In this document: piece by piece, positions 52,941 through 62,073 of the stretch | Position numbering within the stretch: the first letter of the stretch is position 1 | Layout of the letters: the number at the start of each line of letters is the position of its first letter | Assembly: GCA_009774245.1 (NCBI GenBank) | Contig: VSNM01000002.1 | Span: forward strand, 62,001-126,000 | Length of the DNA: 64,000 nucleotides | Direction of reading: 5' to 3' | Source: Lachnospiraceae bacterium | GTDB taxonomy: Bacteria; Bacillota; Clostridia; Lachnospirales; Lachnospiraceae | Position numbers and translations under genes: made by a program | Notes under the pieces: model-generated | What the model was told of the DNA's origin: nothing | Database searches by the model: none | What the model saw: the letters and a program-made list of their open reading frames with translations, nothing else

Positions 52941-54474
52941 TCCTCTTCATATAATAAAGCTTCGCCGTCGTATCCGCAACCGGTTCCACGTCATATCCCA
53001 ATTCCACAAAGGCATCCACAAAATCATTCCACTGCCCTGTCACCAGGTACAGTTCCTCAGGAAGCTGACCGCTGTATGTACGGTTCAGATAATCCTGCCA
53101 CACCTGTGTGCCCTGCGCGGAGTAAGTCTCCACCTCATCATTGTAGAGGATATGCTCCCACTGCGATTCATCATACCGCTCATCATGGGTAAAATAATAC
53201 GTAAATGCGTAACGCTGGTGAAAATCAAGCAGCGTCGGAACCTCGTACCCGTCGCGCGCATACCACTCGGCAACGACGGTTCGCAGGTCCATCTTCGCCC
53301 AGTGGCAGTGAACGCGGTAATCCCCGTAAAGGCAATAGACCACTCCGGCAAGCACCAGTCCGGTCTGTACAAGCCTCGCCCCTTTTCCCGCCACAAACCG
53401 GCTGCCGCTCTGCCGCAGAAGCATCACAAGCTCATACAAGGATACCGCGATCAGCACAAACCACAGTGGAAACAGAAACATATTGTAGCGGTTTCCATAC
53501 CATCCATAGGCATAGATATTGAGCTTTGTCACGATGTAATAAATCAGATAGACCGCAATATTGCAGTACAGATATTTTCTGATCACATCCCGCCTGCTCT
53601 TCACTGCCACATACGCGATGACCAGCGCGATCACGATCATCGCCCCGATGATCAGCCACCAGATCTTGTCCCAGTCCCTGTCCATATCGATCGTGCTCCA
53701 CTTAAACACCCACATCAGGCTGTTCAGGAAGTCCAGCACGATATTTCCCCGCTCGATCATGATCTCCTTCTCCGAGAAGAGCGTCGATACATGATTGGCG
53801 GACTGCGGAATCATGAAAAAATATAACAGCACAAAGCCGCCAATCCCGCCCGCCGCGATATCCAGTCCAAGCCCCAGCCGGAAACTTTTCCAGTCCCTGC
53901 TGCGCGCTGCCATCACGAGAACGCTGATTCCAAACGGCACCACGACAAACGCCGCGCCGTAATGTGTAAAAACCGACAGCACGCACAACAGCGTAAACAG
54001 CAAAATCCGCCTGCCGCCCATCCGCTCACAGAGGAGCAGCCACGCATAGACAAGCCAGAACAGCAGCATGATCAGCAGGGAATACTCGGACGCTTCCTTG
54101 ATATAGTACATTAAGATATAGATACTGGAGTAGATGACAACACAAAAAGCCGCCATATAGCGGTCGCACAGCTTTCTTATGACAGCATACAGCCCCAGGG
54201 CAGCGATAAAACCAAACACGACGCTCGAAAGGCGGTACCACCACTCTCCCTCACTGACCTGAAGCCACAGGCACATCACCCAGTTGTACAGCGGGGGCTG
54301 CTGCTGGATATAAGCCATCCGCTCATACATGGAGGCGTACTCTGTCACACCTCTGATCGCCCCCCTGACAGGAATCGAACAGTAAAATTCCATCGCCTCG
54401 TCCTGCCAGATCGGCGCCTGTGTGAGCTTGTACAGCGCCATCACCCAGTAATAGACAAACGCCGCAATCTCCAT
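52933..54474 (-). CDS. GT-C/GT39-like membrane glycosyltransferase, start codon unclear
   Basis: A protein of 513 residues or 11 more. The first outer loop carries APIWQDEAMEFYCSIPVRGA, where QDE is the acidic pair typical of GT39/ArnT-like enzymes using polyprenyl-phosphate sugars. Then YIQQQPPLYNWVMCLWLQVS follows, and eight to ten further helices and a soluble C-terminal part come after that. The nearest ATG (54474) lacks a good site. A perfect AGGAGG (54520-54515) is instead seven bases before an in-frame ATC at 54507-54505, giving IKPGNVIKNWG as a natural extension. The original ATG may have changed to ATC, or ATC may serve as a weak start. Confidence 0.75.
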   Translation of the reverse strand: MEIAAFVYYWVMALYKLTQAPIWQDEAMEFYCSIPVRGAIRGVTEYASMYERMAYIQQQPPLYNWVMCLWLQVSEGEWWYRLSSVVFGFIAALGLYAVIRKLCDRYMAAFCVVIYSSIYILMYYIKEASEYSLLIMLLFWLVYAWLLLCERMGGRRILLFTLLCVLSVFTHYGAAFVVVPFGISVLVMAARSRDWKSFRLGLGLDIAAGGIGGFVLLYFFMIPQSANHVSTLFSEKEIMIERGNIVLDFLNSLMWVFKWSTIDMDRDWDKIWWLIIGAMIVIALVIAYVAVKSRRDVIRKYLYCNIAVYLIYYIVTKLNIYAYGWYGNRYNMFLFPLWFVLIAVSLYELVMLLRQSGSRFVAGKGARLVQTGLVLAGVVYCLYGDYRVHCHWAKMDLRTVVAEWYARDGYEVPTLLDFHQRYAFTYYFTHDERYDESQWEHILYNDEVETYSAQGTQVWQDYLNRTYSGQLPEELYLVTGQWNDFVDAFVELGYDVEPVADTTAKLYYMKRNG

Positions 54475-54504
54475 CCCCCAGTTCTTGATAACATTTCCCG
54501 GTTT

Positions 54505-54520
54505 GATTGGTAGCCCTCCT
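54505..54520 (-). promoter_or_regulatory. Strong ribosome binding site before a non-standard ATC
   Basis: AGGAGG at 54520-54515, seven bases, then ATC at 54507-54505 in frame with the glycosyltransferase. No ATG, GTG or TTG lies at a suitable distance. Confidence 0.55.
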
Positions 54521-54543
54521 CCCGCTCTTTATTGCTATTTATT

Positions 54544-55803
54544 TTACTGAAAAAGACCTAGAAGCCAGCACTTTATGTCATATGTCGTGTGATAAAATGC
54601 CGTGACCTGATCTGGAAAATTCAGTCCCTCAAATTTTTCAAACGTGCTGATATACAATATCAAAAGGATATACAGCGCGGGGTTTTTCATTATACTCCCC
54701 CCTAGTATTCGCAATGAACTTCTGATTCCTTCATCCTGTTTCCATGCCAGAACCAGTATCTCAAGAAATCCCACGATAAACAGCGCTGCAAACCAGCGCC
54801 CCCAATCGTTCATGAGCGCAAACACCGGCACAAACGCCATGTTTGTCATCAGCATCAGTATATATTTTGCCTTGTCACTTTTCTTCTCCCTGCTGCGGAT
54901 CGCGTGAATCCAGATCCACAGATATGTCCCCCACACCGGGCAGAGCATACACACAAGCATAAAACCGTATTTCAAATGATGCGGAATCTCAGGAACCATA
55001 TTACGGGTGAAATTTTCAACGATAGTCCAGAAATACTCAGCCTCCATCGGTCCGGCGTCCACCAGGAAATCCGCATGTGCGCCGAGCTCCTCCATCAACA
55101 GCTCGAGGTCATCATAATAAATCCCGGACTGAAACTGCATTATGATAAACACAATTCCGACCAGCGCCGATACCAGTATGCTGCCGGATATTGCCCACCG
55201 TTTCCGGTCACTGCTCCAGATATCCTCGATCATCATCACGAGCATCAGCGGGAAAAACAAAAAGACATACACCTGATGAATCAGGATACACAGACACCCT
55301 ATCCCTGCAAACAGCGGATACCGCCACCTTCTGTCCCTGACAGCAAAAAACATTATAACAGCAGCCAGCGACAAGAGCAGCAGATAGGTGTCAAGCCGTC
55401 CCATATTTTCCCATGTCCAGAGGTATTCCGGAGATGCCGGCGACATCAGATAAAACACTGTCAAAAATAATACTGCCATCCTGGACGGACGGTCAGGCAT
55501 CTTCTTGTAAACCCTGCCTATCACCAATGACAGAAGGATACAGATAAGGCACAGTGCACACAACACAAAATTGTACGCAAACGTACCGGTGACAAAACCG
55601 CCCGTGAGCAGGTTGATCAGGCTCCCGATCAGCAGTCTGGAGCCAAATCCATAGGAGTAGTTGATCACATACCACGCATTGACATAGCCGTATATCGCGC
55701 CAGCCCTGTTGATGTAGAGCGAATATAGCAGATACATCCCCACCATCAGCTCGATCGAGTACTCTTCCAGCACTCCTCTCACTTTCTTCAAAATCATCCC
55801 CAT
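54544..55803 (-). CDS. Multi-spanning membrane protein of unknown family
   Basis: A 419-residue protein with about ten helices. After the first helix there is a loop with NRAGAIYGYVNAWYVINYSY, then helices and MSPASPEYLWTWENMGRLDT. Another outer segment near 225-260 (YYDDLELLMEELGAHADFLV) is acidic. The layout is like that of the neighbouring GT-C proteins, but no known motif is conserved. Two ATGs lie within three codons and the site GAGGG favours the second slightly. It lies between the SGNH hydrolase gene and the GT39-like gene. Confidence 0.6.
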   Translation of the reverse strand: MGMILKKVRGVLEEYSIELMVGMYLLYSLYINRAGAIYGYVNAWYVINYSYGFGSRLLIGSLINLLTGGFVTGTFAYNFVLCALCLICILLSLVIGRVYKKMPDRPSRMAVLFLTVFYLMSPASPEYLWTWENMGRLDTYLLLLSLAAVIMFFAVRDRRWRYPLFAGIGCLCILIHQVYVFLFFPLMLVMMIEDIWSSDRKRWAISGSILVSALVGIVFIIMQFQSGIYYDDLELLMEELGAHADFLVDAGPMEAEYFWTIVENFTRNMVPEIPHHLKYGFMLVCMLCPVWGTYLWIWIHAIRSREKKSDKAKYILMLMTNMAFVPVFALMNDWGRWFAALFIVGFLEILVLAWKQDEGIRSSLRILGGSIMKNPALYILLILYISTFEKFEGLNFPDQVTAFYHTTYDIKCWLLGLFQ

Positions 55804-55857
55804 AATCCCTCTGTCTCCTATTCCTATGCTTTTTCCTATACTTAAATACCCGCGTTA

Positions 55858-56988
55858 TCAATACATCGCCGATATGATCAGGCACTGATACAAATACTGC
55901 AGCGGCATGGACGGATCGACCTCAAGCCCCTCCTTGCTCACGATCACCTGCCCGTTTGGCATGACAAAATTCCCGTCGCTGATCAGTGCCGGGAGCGCCG
56001 CCGTCTCAAACACCATATCATTGATCTCCGTGTACGCCGGCACATACGTCGAAAAGTCCTGCATGATAAACTGATAGATCTTGCGCGCGAGCAGGTTGTA
56101 GCCCGCATCATTCAGGTGGCACCCGTCACACAGATAATTTCCGTACTTCTCGAGCGCTTCCCTGTTGTCTACCGTGTTGAGATCATAGTCCATGTACAGG
56201 TCCAGCACCGGAACGCCATAATATTCACATCTGTCCAGCATCGCTATGCGGTACTGGTTGAGCGTGCCTGTTCCAAAATCGCCGTATGTACTCCTCTTGT
56301 ACGTATGCGTCTCGTCCGCGTCCTTACTCTGCTGATAAGGCACCACAAAGACAATATCCGCGCCCGGATGGGCGTTTTTGAGGTACGGAATCATCGTGTT
56401 GAGCGCCCCGTAAAAGGTATTCGCGCTCTTGTCCGTGCGTTTTCCGATCGGGCAGTCCCCATACCAGAAATCATTCGTACCGCCAAATACCACGACAAGG
56501 TCCGCAGTCTTGTCCATCGCGTACATCCTGTCGATAAAAGAGGGCGGATTGTACGATGCCTCCAGCGGAATATCCGTAATCCTGGAACACCCCAGTCCGT
56601 AATTGTTGACGTTCGCGCCCGTGAGCCTCGACAGGATCACAGGATATGCCTTATCGGGCGTTCTCGCGCCTGTCCCTGCCGTGATCGAATCCCCAAGCAC
56701 ATTGATGTTGTGGTACTTGTCGAGCGCAAGCCCCCGCAAGACGATCTGTGCCTGCTCCGCCTGGATCAGCGCAGTCTCATGATCCACCGGCTGTGCCGTC
56801 AGGGCCATCAGCATGGCCTGCTGCTGCGCCTCTGGCGAATCCGACTCAGACGCTGCTGTCTCCGGCTGGAGCGCTTCCGGGGCGCTTACCTCCGTAAGCT
56901 CTGCCGCCGACACAGGCAGGGCGCCTGTGAGCATCATTGCCGCGAAAGCTGCCACCACACTTTTTTTCACAATATTTCGTCTCATCAT
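55858..56988 (-). CDS. Secreted SGNH/GDSL hydrolase
   Basis: A 376-residue protein with a signal peptide (about 1-29, KKSVVAAFAAMMLTGALPVS, cut near AAE) and an SGNH core. The catalytic serine is in INVLGDSITAGTGARTP, the glycine block is around NVNNYGLGCSRI, GGTND is at VVVFGGTNDFWYG and the Asp-His pair is in LCDGCHLNDAGYNLLARKIY. All four blocks are intact, so it should cleave an ester outside the cell, for example removing acyl groups added by the MBOAT or acyltransferase-3 proteins. A Glu/Ala/Ser-rich linker (about 30-60) separates signal and core. AAAGGA precedes the ATG. Confidence 0.88.
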   Translation of the reverse strand: MMRRNIVKKSVVAAFAAMMLTGALPVSAAELTEVSAPEALQPETAASESDSPEAQQQAMLMALTAQPVDHETALIQAEQAQIVLRGLALDKYHNINVLGDSITAGTGARTPDKAYPVILSRLTGANVNNYGLGCSRITDIPLEASYNPPSFIDRMYAMDKTADLVVVFGGTNDFWYGDCPIGKRTDKSANTFYGALNTMIPYLKNAHPGADIVFVVPYQQSKDADETHTYKRSTYGDFGTGTLNQYRIAMLDRCEYYGVPVLDLYMDYDLNTVDNREALEKYGNYLCDGCHLNDAGYNLLARKIYQFIMQDFSTYVPAYTEINDMVFETAALPALISDGNFVMPNGQVIVSKEGLEVDPSMPLQYLYQCLIISAMY

Positions 56989-57043
56989 TCGTCTACATTC
57001 CTTTCCTGTTTTATTATTTTTTATTTAATTCCTTTTTATTCCT

Positions 57044-58765
57044 TTATTCCATCTCCTGTTTTTTCGGATAAAATCCCTCTTCGACCGACTGACCTCTGAA
57101 TAAAACCGGGACCTGCCGCGGAACGGATGGAAAATGGTCATACCCCGTCCGGTCACCATATACCGGATAGTAAAATGGAACTCCCTCAACCTCATAGCTC
57201 TCCAGCGTGTAGTTTCCATAATCCTGCTGCCACACATACGCCTTTTCGGCTGATTTATCATGGATATGACGCGCCAGCGACGCCAGCTTGACCGCCGAGA
57301 AAACCCACAGCGCGCACACGCCCAAAACCGCCGCCTTTTTTATCATATCCTTTTTTTGCCGTTTGTCAAAGTATTTTATCAAATTATCACATAAAATACC
57401 AGATGTTATCATGACCACAAGCAGTACATAGGCATATCCATAGCGCAGAAGGGGCGCCGAGAGCTGCCAGAAACCATAGGATGCAAGCACCGTGGCAAGC
57501 GCCAGAAGCTGCCCTTTCCGCATCCTCCCCGCAGCCGACATATCCCCCCTGCGAAACTGTACCGCCAGCAATGCGATAAATACTGGCAGGCATACGATAT
57601 CCGCCGCGACAAGAGCCTTGCCGACCACGGGAAGAGACTCCCGAAACCAGCCCGGAAACCATTCCCACACAGGCAGGTCCACGAGCGCCGCATTGTTGAT
57701 CCCCCTGCCCCACGTCCTGATCTCCGCCGCGTCAAGCGCCGCCTCCGCGGCCGGGATCTTCCAGTCCATGTCAAACAGGTCCAGCGAAGGAAACGGGTAG
57801 AGCAGGTAGCCTGACAGTATCACCGTCCTCACAAGCCACGGCACGATCGTCACAAGCCCCATCACAAGATAGATGCCGATGTCCTTCTGCCTTTTCTCCC
57901 TCAACAGCATATACGCCGGCTTTGCCAGCAGTATGAGGATCAGTCCTGCCGTCAGCTTCAGGGTTACGGCATACACCCCCGCCACGCACAACAGCGCGTA
58001 CGGCGCAGCGCTCTCCTCCTCCTGCTCCAGCAGTTCCAGCCACCTGATGACAATAAAGAACACCACGCACATAATGGCATAATCCGAAGCAGGTGACACG
58101 ATATCACTGTAGATGACTGTCAAATAATAAAACGCACCCAGCCTGGCAAACCCTGTCACCACCGTCCGTCCGGTACGTCCCTGCGCGTCAAACAGACGCA
58201 GCACCTGTATCCAGAGCAGGAGCGCCATAAATCCGTTGACTGCATGAAGCGAACGGCCGGTCAGGAACTTCATGCTGTAGAGCGCCGACAGCGCAAAAAA
58301 AGAACTGTTATAAGCAAACCGCACATGGATATTGCCCAGTCCCTTCACGGCCCTGTACTCCTCAATCCACCGGATGGCCTGCGCATGATACAGGTCGGAA
58401 TCATAGTGCATATACCCTCGGGAGGTACAAAAGCACCATGCCGCGACACTCAGCGCCATGACAAGCTTCCACGCCGTACTCTTGTTTTCCCACACCCCCG
58501 ACAGCAGCCCGGCGATCTGCCGCCTTCCCGCCACGGCGACCACAAGGCACGCGGCCGCAAGCACAAGGTTCGCGGCTGCGCCAACCCTGCCAAACAGACT
58601 AAAAACCTGCGCGTATACTGTAACTGCCATCAGTCCGGCCGCCACGATACAGCTGACATCTGTCACGCGGTATCCCACTGTCCTGCGGATGAAAGCGCAC
58701 AGGGCAACTCCGGCCAGAAAAGCCGTGACTGCAATATAGAGCCAATTGAAAAGGACTGAAACCAT
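57044..58765 (-). CDS. Large multi-spanning membrane protein (LIC_10190-like), GT-C candidate
   Basis: A 573-residue protein with about twelve helices. The stretch YMHYDSDLYHAQAIRWIEEY, then RAVKGLGNIHVRFAYNSSFF, after the fifth helix is the mark of the LIC_10190-like membrane family. That family's DSDLYH segment resembles the catalytic loop of GT-C enzymes. The C-terminal soluble tail is short. The ATG at 58763-58765 with AGGTGGGG is chosen over a 71-codon longer frame. It is the first gene of the run that ends at 20625 and is divergent from the acyltransferase at 58860. I saw no convincing promoter in the 94 bases between them. Confidence 0.7.
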   Translation of the reverse strand: MVSVLFNWLYIAVTAFLAGVALCAFIRRTVGYRVTDVSCIVAAGLMAVTVYAQVFSLFGRVGAAANLVLAAACLVVAVAGRRQIAGLLSGVWENKSTAWKLVMALSVAAWCFCTSRGYMHYDSDLYHAQAIRWIEEYRAVKGLGNIHVRFAYNSSFFALSALYSMKFLTGRSLHAVNGFMALLLWIQVLRLFDAQGRTGRTVVTGFARLGAFYYLTVIYSDIVSPASDYAIMCVVFFIVIRWLELLEQEEESAAPYALLCVAGVYAVTLKLTAGLILILLAKPAYMLLREKRQKDIGIYLVMGLVTIVPWLVRTVILSGYLLYPFPSLDLFDMDWKIPAAEAALDAAEIRTWGRGINNAALVDLPVWEWFPGWFRESLPVVGKALVAADIVCLPVFIALLAVQFRRGDMSAAGRMRKGQLLALATVLASYGFWQLSAPLLRYGYAYVLLVVMITSGILCDNLIKYFDKRQKKDMIKKAAVLGVCALWVFSAVKLASLARHIHDKSAEKAYVWQQDYGNYTLESYEVEGVPFYYPVYGDRTGYDHFPSVPRQVPVLFRGQSVEEGFYPKKQEME

Positions 58766-58859
58766 TTTTTCCCCACCTTGGTCATAAAATATTTGATTCC
58801 CAGCAATAATATGATAAACTAACCATGACAGACTATAAAAATCCAGACAGGAGACAGCT

Positions 58860-59972
58860 ATGAACAAAAAATTAGTATCCCTCGATATCATAAAGGGCAT
58901 CGGCATCATCATGATCATCATCGTCCACAACCGGCATTTTATCATGCAGAATATGTCCACGGTCTGGTCCGTCATCAACTTCGGACAGATGGGATGCCAG
59001 CTCTTTTTCTTTGTGTCAGGTTTTTCACTCTGCTACGCATGGGAACATATGAATTTCTCGCGGCACAAAGCGCTGCGCTTCATCCTGCGCCGCTATCTCA
59101 GACTGGCGCCGGGATTTCTGATCTTCATGACGGTCAATCTGGCGCTCAACATACTGCTCATGGACATTCTCCACTTTCCGCCCGGATTCATCATAAACAG
59201 GGAACCGCGCGCCATGCTCACAAACGTATTGTTTCTGCACGGACTGTTCCCGGAATATATCAATAACGGCTTTCCGGGAGGCTGGTACATCGGAACGGCC
59301 TTCCTGCTCTATGCTGTCTTTCCGCTGCTGTACAGCATCCTCCGCAGGCTGCACGCCGTCCATCCTTTGTGTATGGCAGTGGTTCCCGCACTGCTGCTTG
59401 TCCTGAACTGTATCCTGCAGCACAATGTATCCGTATTATCAGAGGGCAGTCTTCCGGTCGGCAACAGCACATTCCTGTATTATTTTTTCATGAACCAGCT
59501 CCCCTGTTTCAGCCTTGGCATCCTGCTGTTTTTCCGAAAAGATAACATACAGACGCCCCTTGCGCTGTCCGCGCTGCTGTCCATCGCATCCGCCGGAATC
59601 TGTCTCTGCCTGTATGTGTACCCGCCGAAGCCTTTTGTGTTCACCGTGCTGCCAACCATCGCCGGACTATCCGCATACTGGTTTGCCGCAGGGCTCATCC
59701 GCGCCGAAAGCAGGCGGCCATTTGTCTCTCCGGTGAGCCGTTTTCTGGCAAGCTGCGGCCGGAATTCATATGGGATGTACCTCTGCCACTCGCTCGTCTG
59801 CTGGTACGGCATGAAAGCGATGACTTACCTGATCACACAAAACGGCATTGCCTACAATGACCTGCTGCTTTACGGACTGATGTTTTTGCCGTCTGTGTTT
59901 GTCGTGTACGTGATGGGACGGTGCACGGAGCTTTTGCTTACACGGATCGACCACCGGCTGCGGCACACCTGA
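58860..59972 (+). CDS. Acyltransferase 3 family membrane protein
   Basis: The only plus-strand gene of the glycan locus, with 370 residues and about ten helices. SLDIIKGIGIIMIIIVHNRH holds the family's conserved His (VHN). GQMGCQLFFFVSGFSLCYAW is the second mark and the RRYLRLAPGF arginines fit the acyl-CoA path. It should acylate a sugar at or across the membrane. CAGGAG lies before the ATG. A weak promoter may be TTGATT (58793-58798) and TAAACT (58815-58820) with 16 bases between. Its last 35 bases overlap the end of asnB, which reads toward it. Confidence 0.87.
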   Translation: MNKKLVSLDIIKGIGIIMIIIVHNRHFIMQNMSTVWSVINFGQMGCQLFFFVSGFSLCYAWEHMNFSRHKALRFILRRYLRLAPGFLIFMTVNLALNILLMDILHFPPGFIINREPRAMLTNVLFLHGLFPEYINNGFPGGWYIGTAFLLYAVFPLLYSILRRLHAVHPLCMAVVPALLLVLNCILQHNVSVLSEGSLPVGNSTFLYYFFMNQLPCFSLGILLFFRKDNIQTPLALSALLSIASAGICLCLYVYPPKPFVFTVLPTIAGLSAYWFAAGLIRAESRRPFVSPVSRFLASCGRNSYGMYLCHSLVCWYGMKAMTYLITQNGIAYNDLLLYGLMFLPSVFVVYVMGRCTELLLTRIDHRLRHT

Positions 59973-61848
59973 CAGCCTCATCCTGCAGCCATGCCTGGAA
60001 CACCAGAGTATACCAGATCTGTATCCGCCAGTTTCCGTTTTCGATAAAATCCCTCCATATCCATCCAACCACGTCGGCATTCAGTATCCCCTGCTGCCTG
60101 ATCAGACTGTCATCCAGAAGGGACTCCGCCCACTCCCGAAGCCCCGGCTCCCGAAGCCATCGCGTGACCGGGATCGCAAACCCCTTCTTTGGCCTGTCCA
60201 TCATCTCTTTGGGAACATATTTGTAGAGCACATCCTTTAAGACCAGTTTTCCCTCAGTTCCCTGCTTTTTATACTCCATGGGAATCGTCCACGCAAACTC
60301 CACGACGTCCTTGTCCAGCATCGGTACCCTCGTCTCCAGCGATACTGCCATCGCAGTGCGGTCAACCTTGACCAGGATGTCATCCGGATGGTAAACCTCC
60401 ATATCCATCAGCATGATACTGTTCTGCGGCTCCCGCAGCATCCCATAAGGATAGCTGTTATGCTTGTATGGATAGGTCTCCTTCTCCAGCGCGATCTGAA
60501 GGTTTGACGCCTCCTGCGCATTGGACAGTTCATACAAGTGCTCCGGACTCCTCGCCCCCAGCAGATACGCCTTCGTCTGCAGAATCTGATTCCTTTTGAT
60601 CAGCGGATTCCCCACCAGCAGGCTGCTGGCTATTTTCCGGATACCGTAGGGACAGCTTTTCATCTTTCCCCAGATCCGGCCGATGGACGAGTACGACAGA
60701 TACCCGCAAAACAGCTCGTCCCCCGCATCCCCACTCAGGGACACTGTGACATGCTCTCTCGTCATCCTGCTCACGAGATACGTCGGTATCTGCGACGAGT
60801 CGGCAAACGGTTCCCCGAAAATCCATGGAATCCTGGGAATCACCTCCCGCGCGTCATCCGCCGTGATGTAGAGCTCTGTGTGCTCCGTGCCGAGGCGCTG
60901 CGCGATTTCCCTGGCATAAGCCGCTTCATTGTAAGCGGGATCATCCATCCCGATCGTGAAGCTTCTGACTTTCCGCTCCGACTGTGCCTGCATCAGCGCC
61001 ACGATCGTACTGCTGTCAATCCCCGCCGACAGAAATGCCCCGACAGGGACGTCCGCCTCCATCTGTTCTTTGATGGCGGTCTTCAGGAGCCGTTCCAGCT
61101 CATCTGCCGCCTCCTGCCTGCTCCCCTGAAACGGGTGCGCCTGACCGTATATTGCCGCTTCGCGCACGGACCAGTAGGCGCTGATGCAGGGCTCCTGATA
61201 TGGCGCGTCCAGCTCAAGCATGCACCCCGCGTCCAGCTTGTAGATATCTTTATAGATAGAATACGGCGCCGGAATATAGCCATGTATGAAATACAGCTGC
61301 AGCACCTTCGTGTCAATCGGATTGTGAAAATCATCCAGCACACGGAAACAGCCGATATCCGAGGCAAACACAAAATGTCCGTTTACAAATCCATAATACA
61401 GCGGCTTCTCACCGATTCTGTCCCGAATAAGTGTCAGTTTCCCCGTCTGACGGTCAAAGAGCGCGATGGCAAACATACCCTTACAATGCCTGATGGTCTC
61501 TGCCACGCCGTACGCCTCGACCGCCTCGACCAGCACTTCCGTGTCTGAGGTGCCGCGAAAGGCCGTCACTTTCTTTTCTTTTAAAAGCTTGTCCCGCAGT
61601 CTGCGGTAATTGTAGATCTCACCGTTAAAAACGCACACATACCGGCCAGACGCCGAGTGCATCGGCTGCGCGCCGTTCTCCGACAGATCCACGATCGAGA
61701 GCCTGCGGTGTCCCAGCACCACCTCCGCGTCGCTGCTCGCCCAGACGCCGCCGGCGTCCGGGCCCCTGTGATACATCCGCTGATTCATCTTCTGAATATT
61801 TTCCTGCCAATTGACAGGATTACTGCAAAAACCTGCTATTCCACACAT
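59938..61848 (-). CDS. asnB: Asparagine synthase, glutamine-hydrolysing (AsnB family)
   Basis: A 636-residue two-domain amidotransferase. The N-terminal nucleophile Cys2 is in MCGIAGF, with YHRGPDAGG and FNGEIYN forming the glutaminase site. The ATP pyrophosphatase loop reads FLSAGIDSSTIVAL, with Ala in place of the usual second Gly. SLSGDAGDELFCGY and VKVDRTAMAVSLETRVPMLD are intact. It makes asparagine from aspartate, or, as in several glycan loci, amidates a uronic acid; the neighbourhood supports the second. An extended -10 promoter precedes it. The 3' end overlaps the convergent acyltransferase gene by 35 bases. Confidence 0.88.
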   Translation of the reverse strand: MCGIAGFCSNPVNWQENIQKMNQRMYHRGPDAGGVWASSDAEVVLGHRRLSIVDLSENGAQPMHSASGRYVCVFNGEIYNYRRLRDKLLKEKKVTAFRGTSDTEVLVEAVEAYGVAETIRHCKGMFAIALFDRQTGKLTLIRDRIGEKPLYYGFVNGHFVFASDIGCFRVLDDFHNPIDTKVLQLYFIHGYIPAPYSIYKDIYKLDAGCMLELDAPYQEPCISAYWSVREAAIYGQAHPFQGSRQEAADELERLLKTAIKEQMEADVPVGAFLSAGIDSSTIVALMQAQSERKVRSFTIGMDDPAYNEAAYAREIAQRLGTEHTELYITADDAREVIPRIPWIFGEPFADSSQIPTYLVSRMTREHVTVSLSGDAGDELFCGYLSYSSIGRIWGKMKSCPYGIRKIASSLLVGNPLIKRNQILQTKAYLLGARSPEHLYELSNAQEASNLQIALEKETYPYKHNSYPYGMLREPQNSIMLMDMEVYHPDDILVKVDRTAMAVSLETRVPMLDKDVVEFAWTIPMEYKKQGTEGKLVLKDVLYKYVPKEMMDRPKKGFAIPVTRWLREPGLREWAESLLDDSLIRQQGILNADVVGWIWRDFIENGNWRIQIWYTLVFQAWLQDEAVRCAAAGGRSV

Positions 61849-61913
61849 ATTTCCAACCTCGTTTTCTGCCGCAAGCCACTATAATGAAGCAATATCTTTA
61901 TCGTATGACAACC

Positions 61914-61942
61914 ATCATACCATAATTTTTTTCCAATTTCTA
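61914..61942 (-). promoter_or_regulatory. Probable promoter of asnB
   Basis: Minus strand TAGAAA (61942-61937), 17 bases, TATGAT (61919-61914) with TGG just before it, an extended -10 form. About 65 bases from the ATG. Confidence 0.5.
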
Positions 61943-61977
61943 TAGCGTAACGAAAAATAGATCTCACCACACAGACA

Positions 61978-62006
61978 TTGACATTGATTTCCATGATTGT
62001 TAAAAT
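61978..62006 (+). promoter_or_regulatory. Consensus promoter of the sensor kinase gene
   Basis: TTGACA at 61978-61983, 17 bases, TAAAAT at 62001-62006. The -35 box is perfect and the -10 has one mismatch. It lies about 65 bases before the kinase start. Nothing else is seen in the gap 61849-62073 apart from the asnB promoter on the other strand. Confidence 0.75.
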
Positions 62007-62073
62007 ATATTCATAGAAATATTAAGGAACTGTAAACACACGAAAACAAACCGCATCCATGGAGGGATTTCAT

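Noticed and set aside
52768..53826. 352-codon open frame spanning two membrane-protein genes on the other strand
   Set aside because: Very rich in His, Arg, Pro and Ile and crossing a real gene boundary; no start signal.
58766..58978. 71-codon N-terminal extension of the LIC_10190-like protein
   Set aside because: It would cross the start of the divergent acyltransferase gene, and the AGGTGGGG site marks the ATG at 58765.
60538..61548. 336-codon open frame opposite asnB
   Set aside because: It is a shadow of the strongly conserved asnB frame, rich in Arg, His and Pro, with no ribosome binding site.
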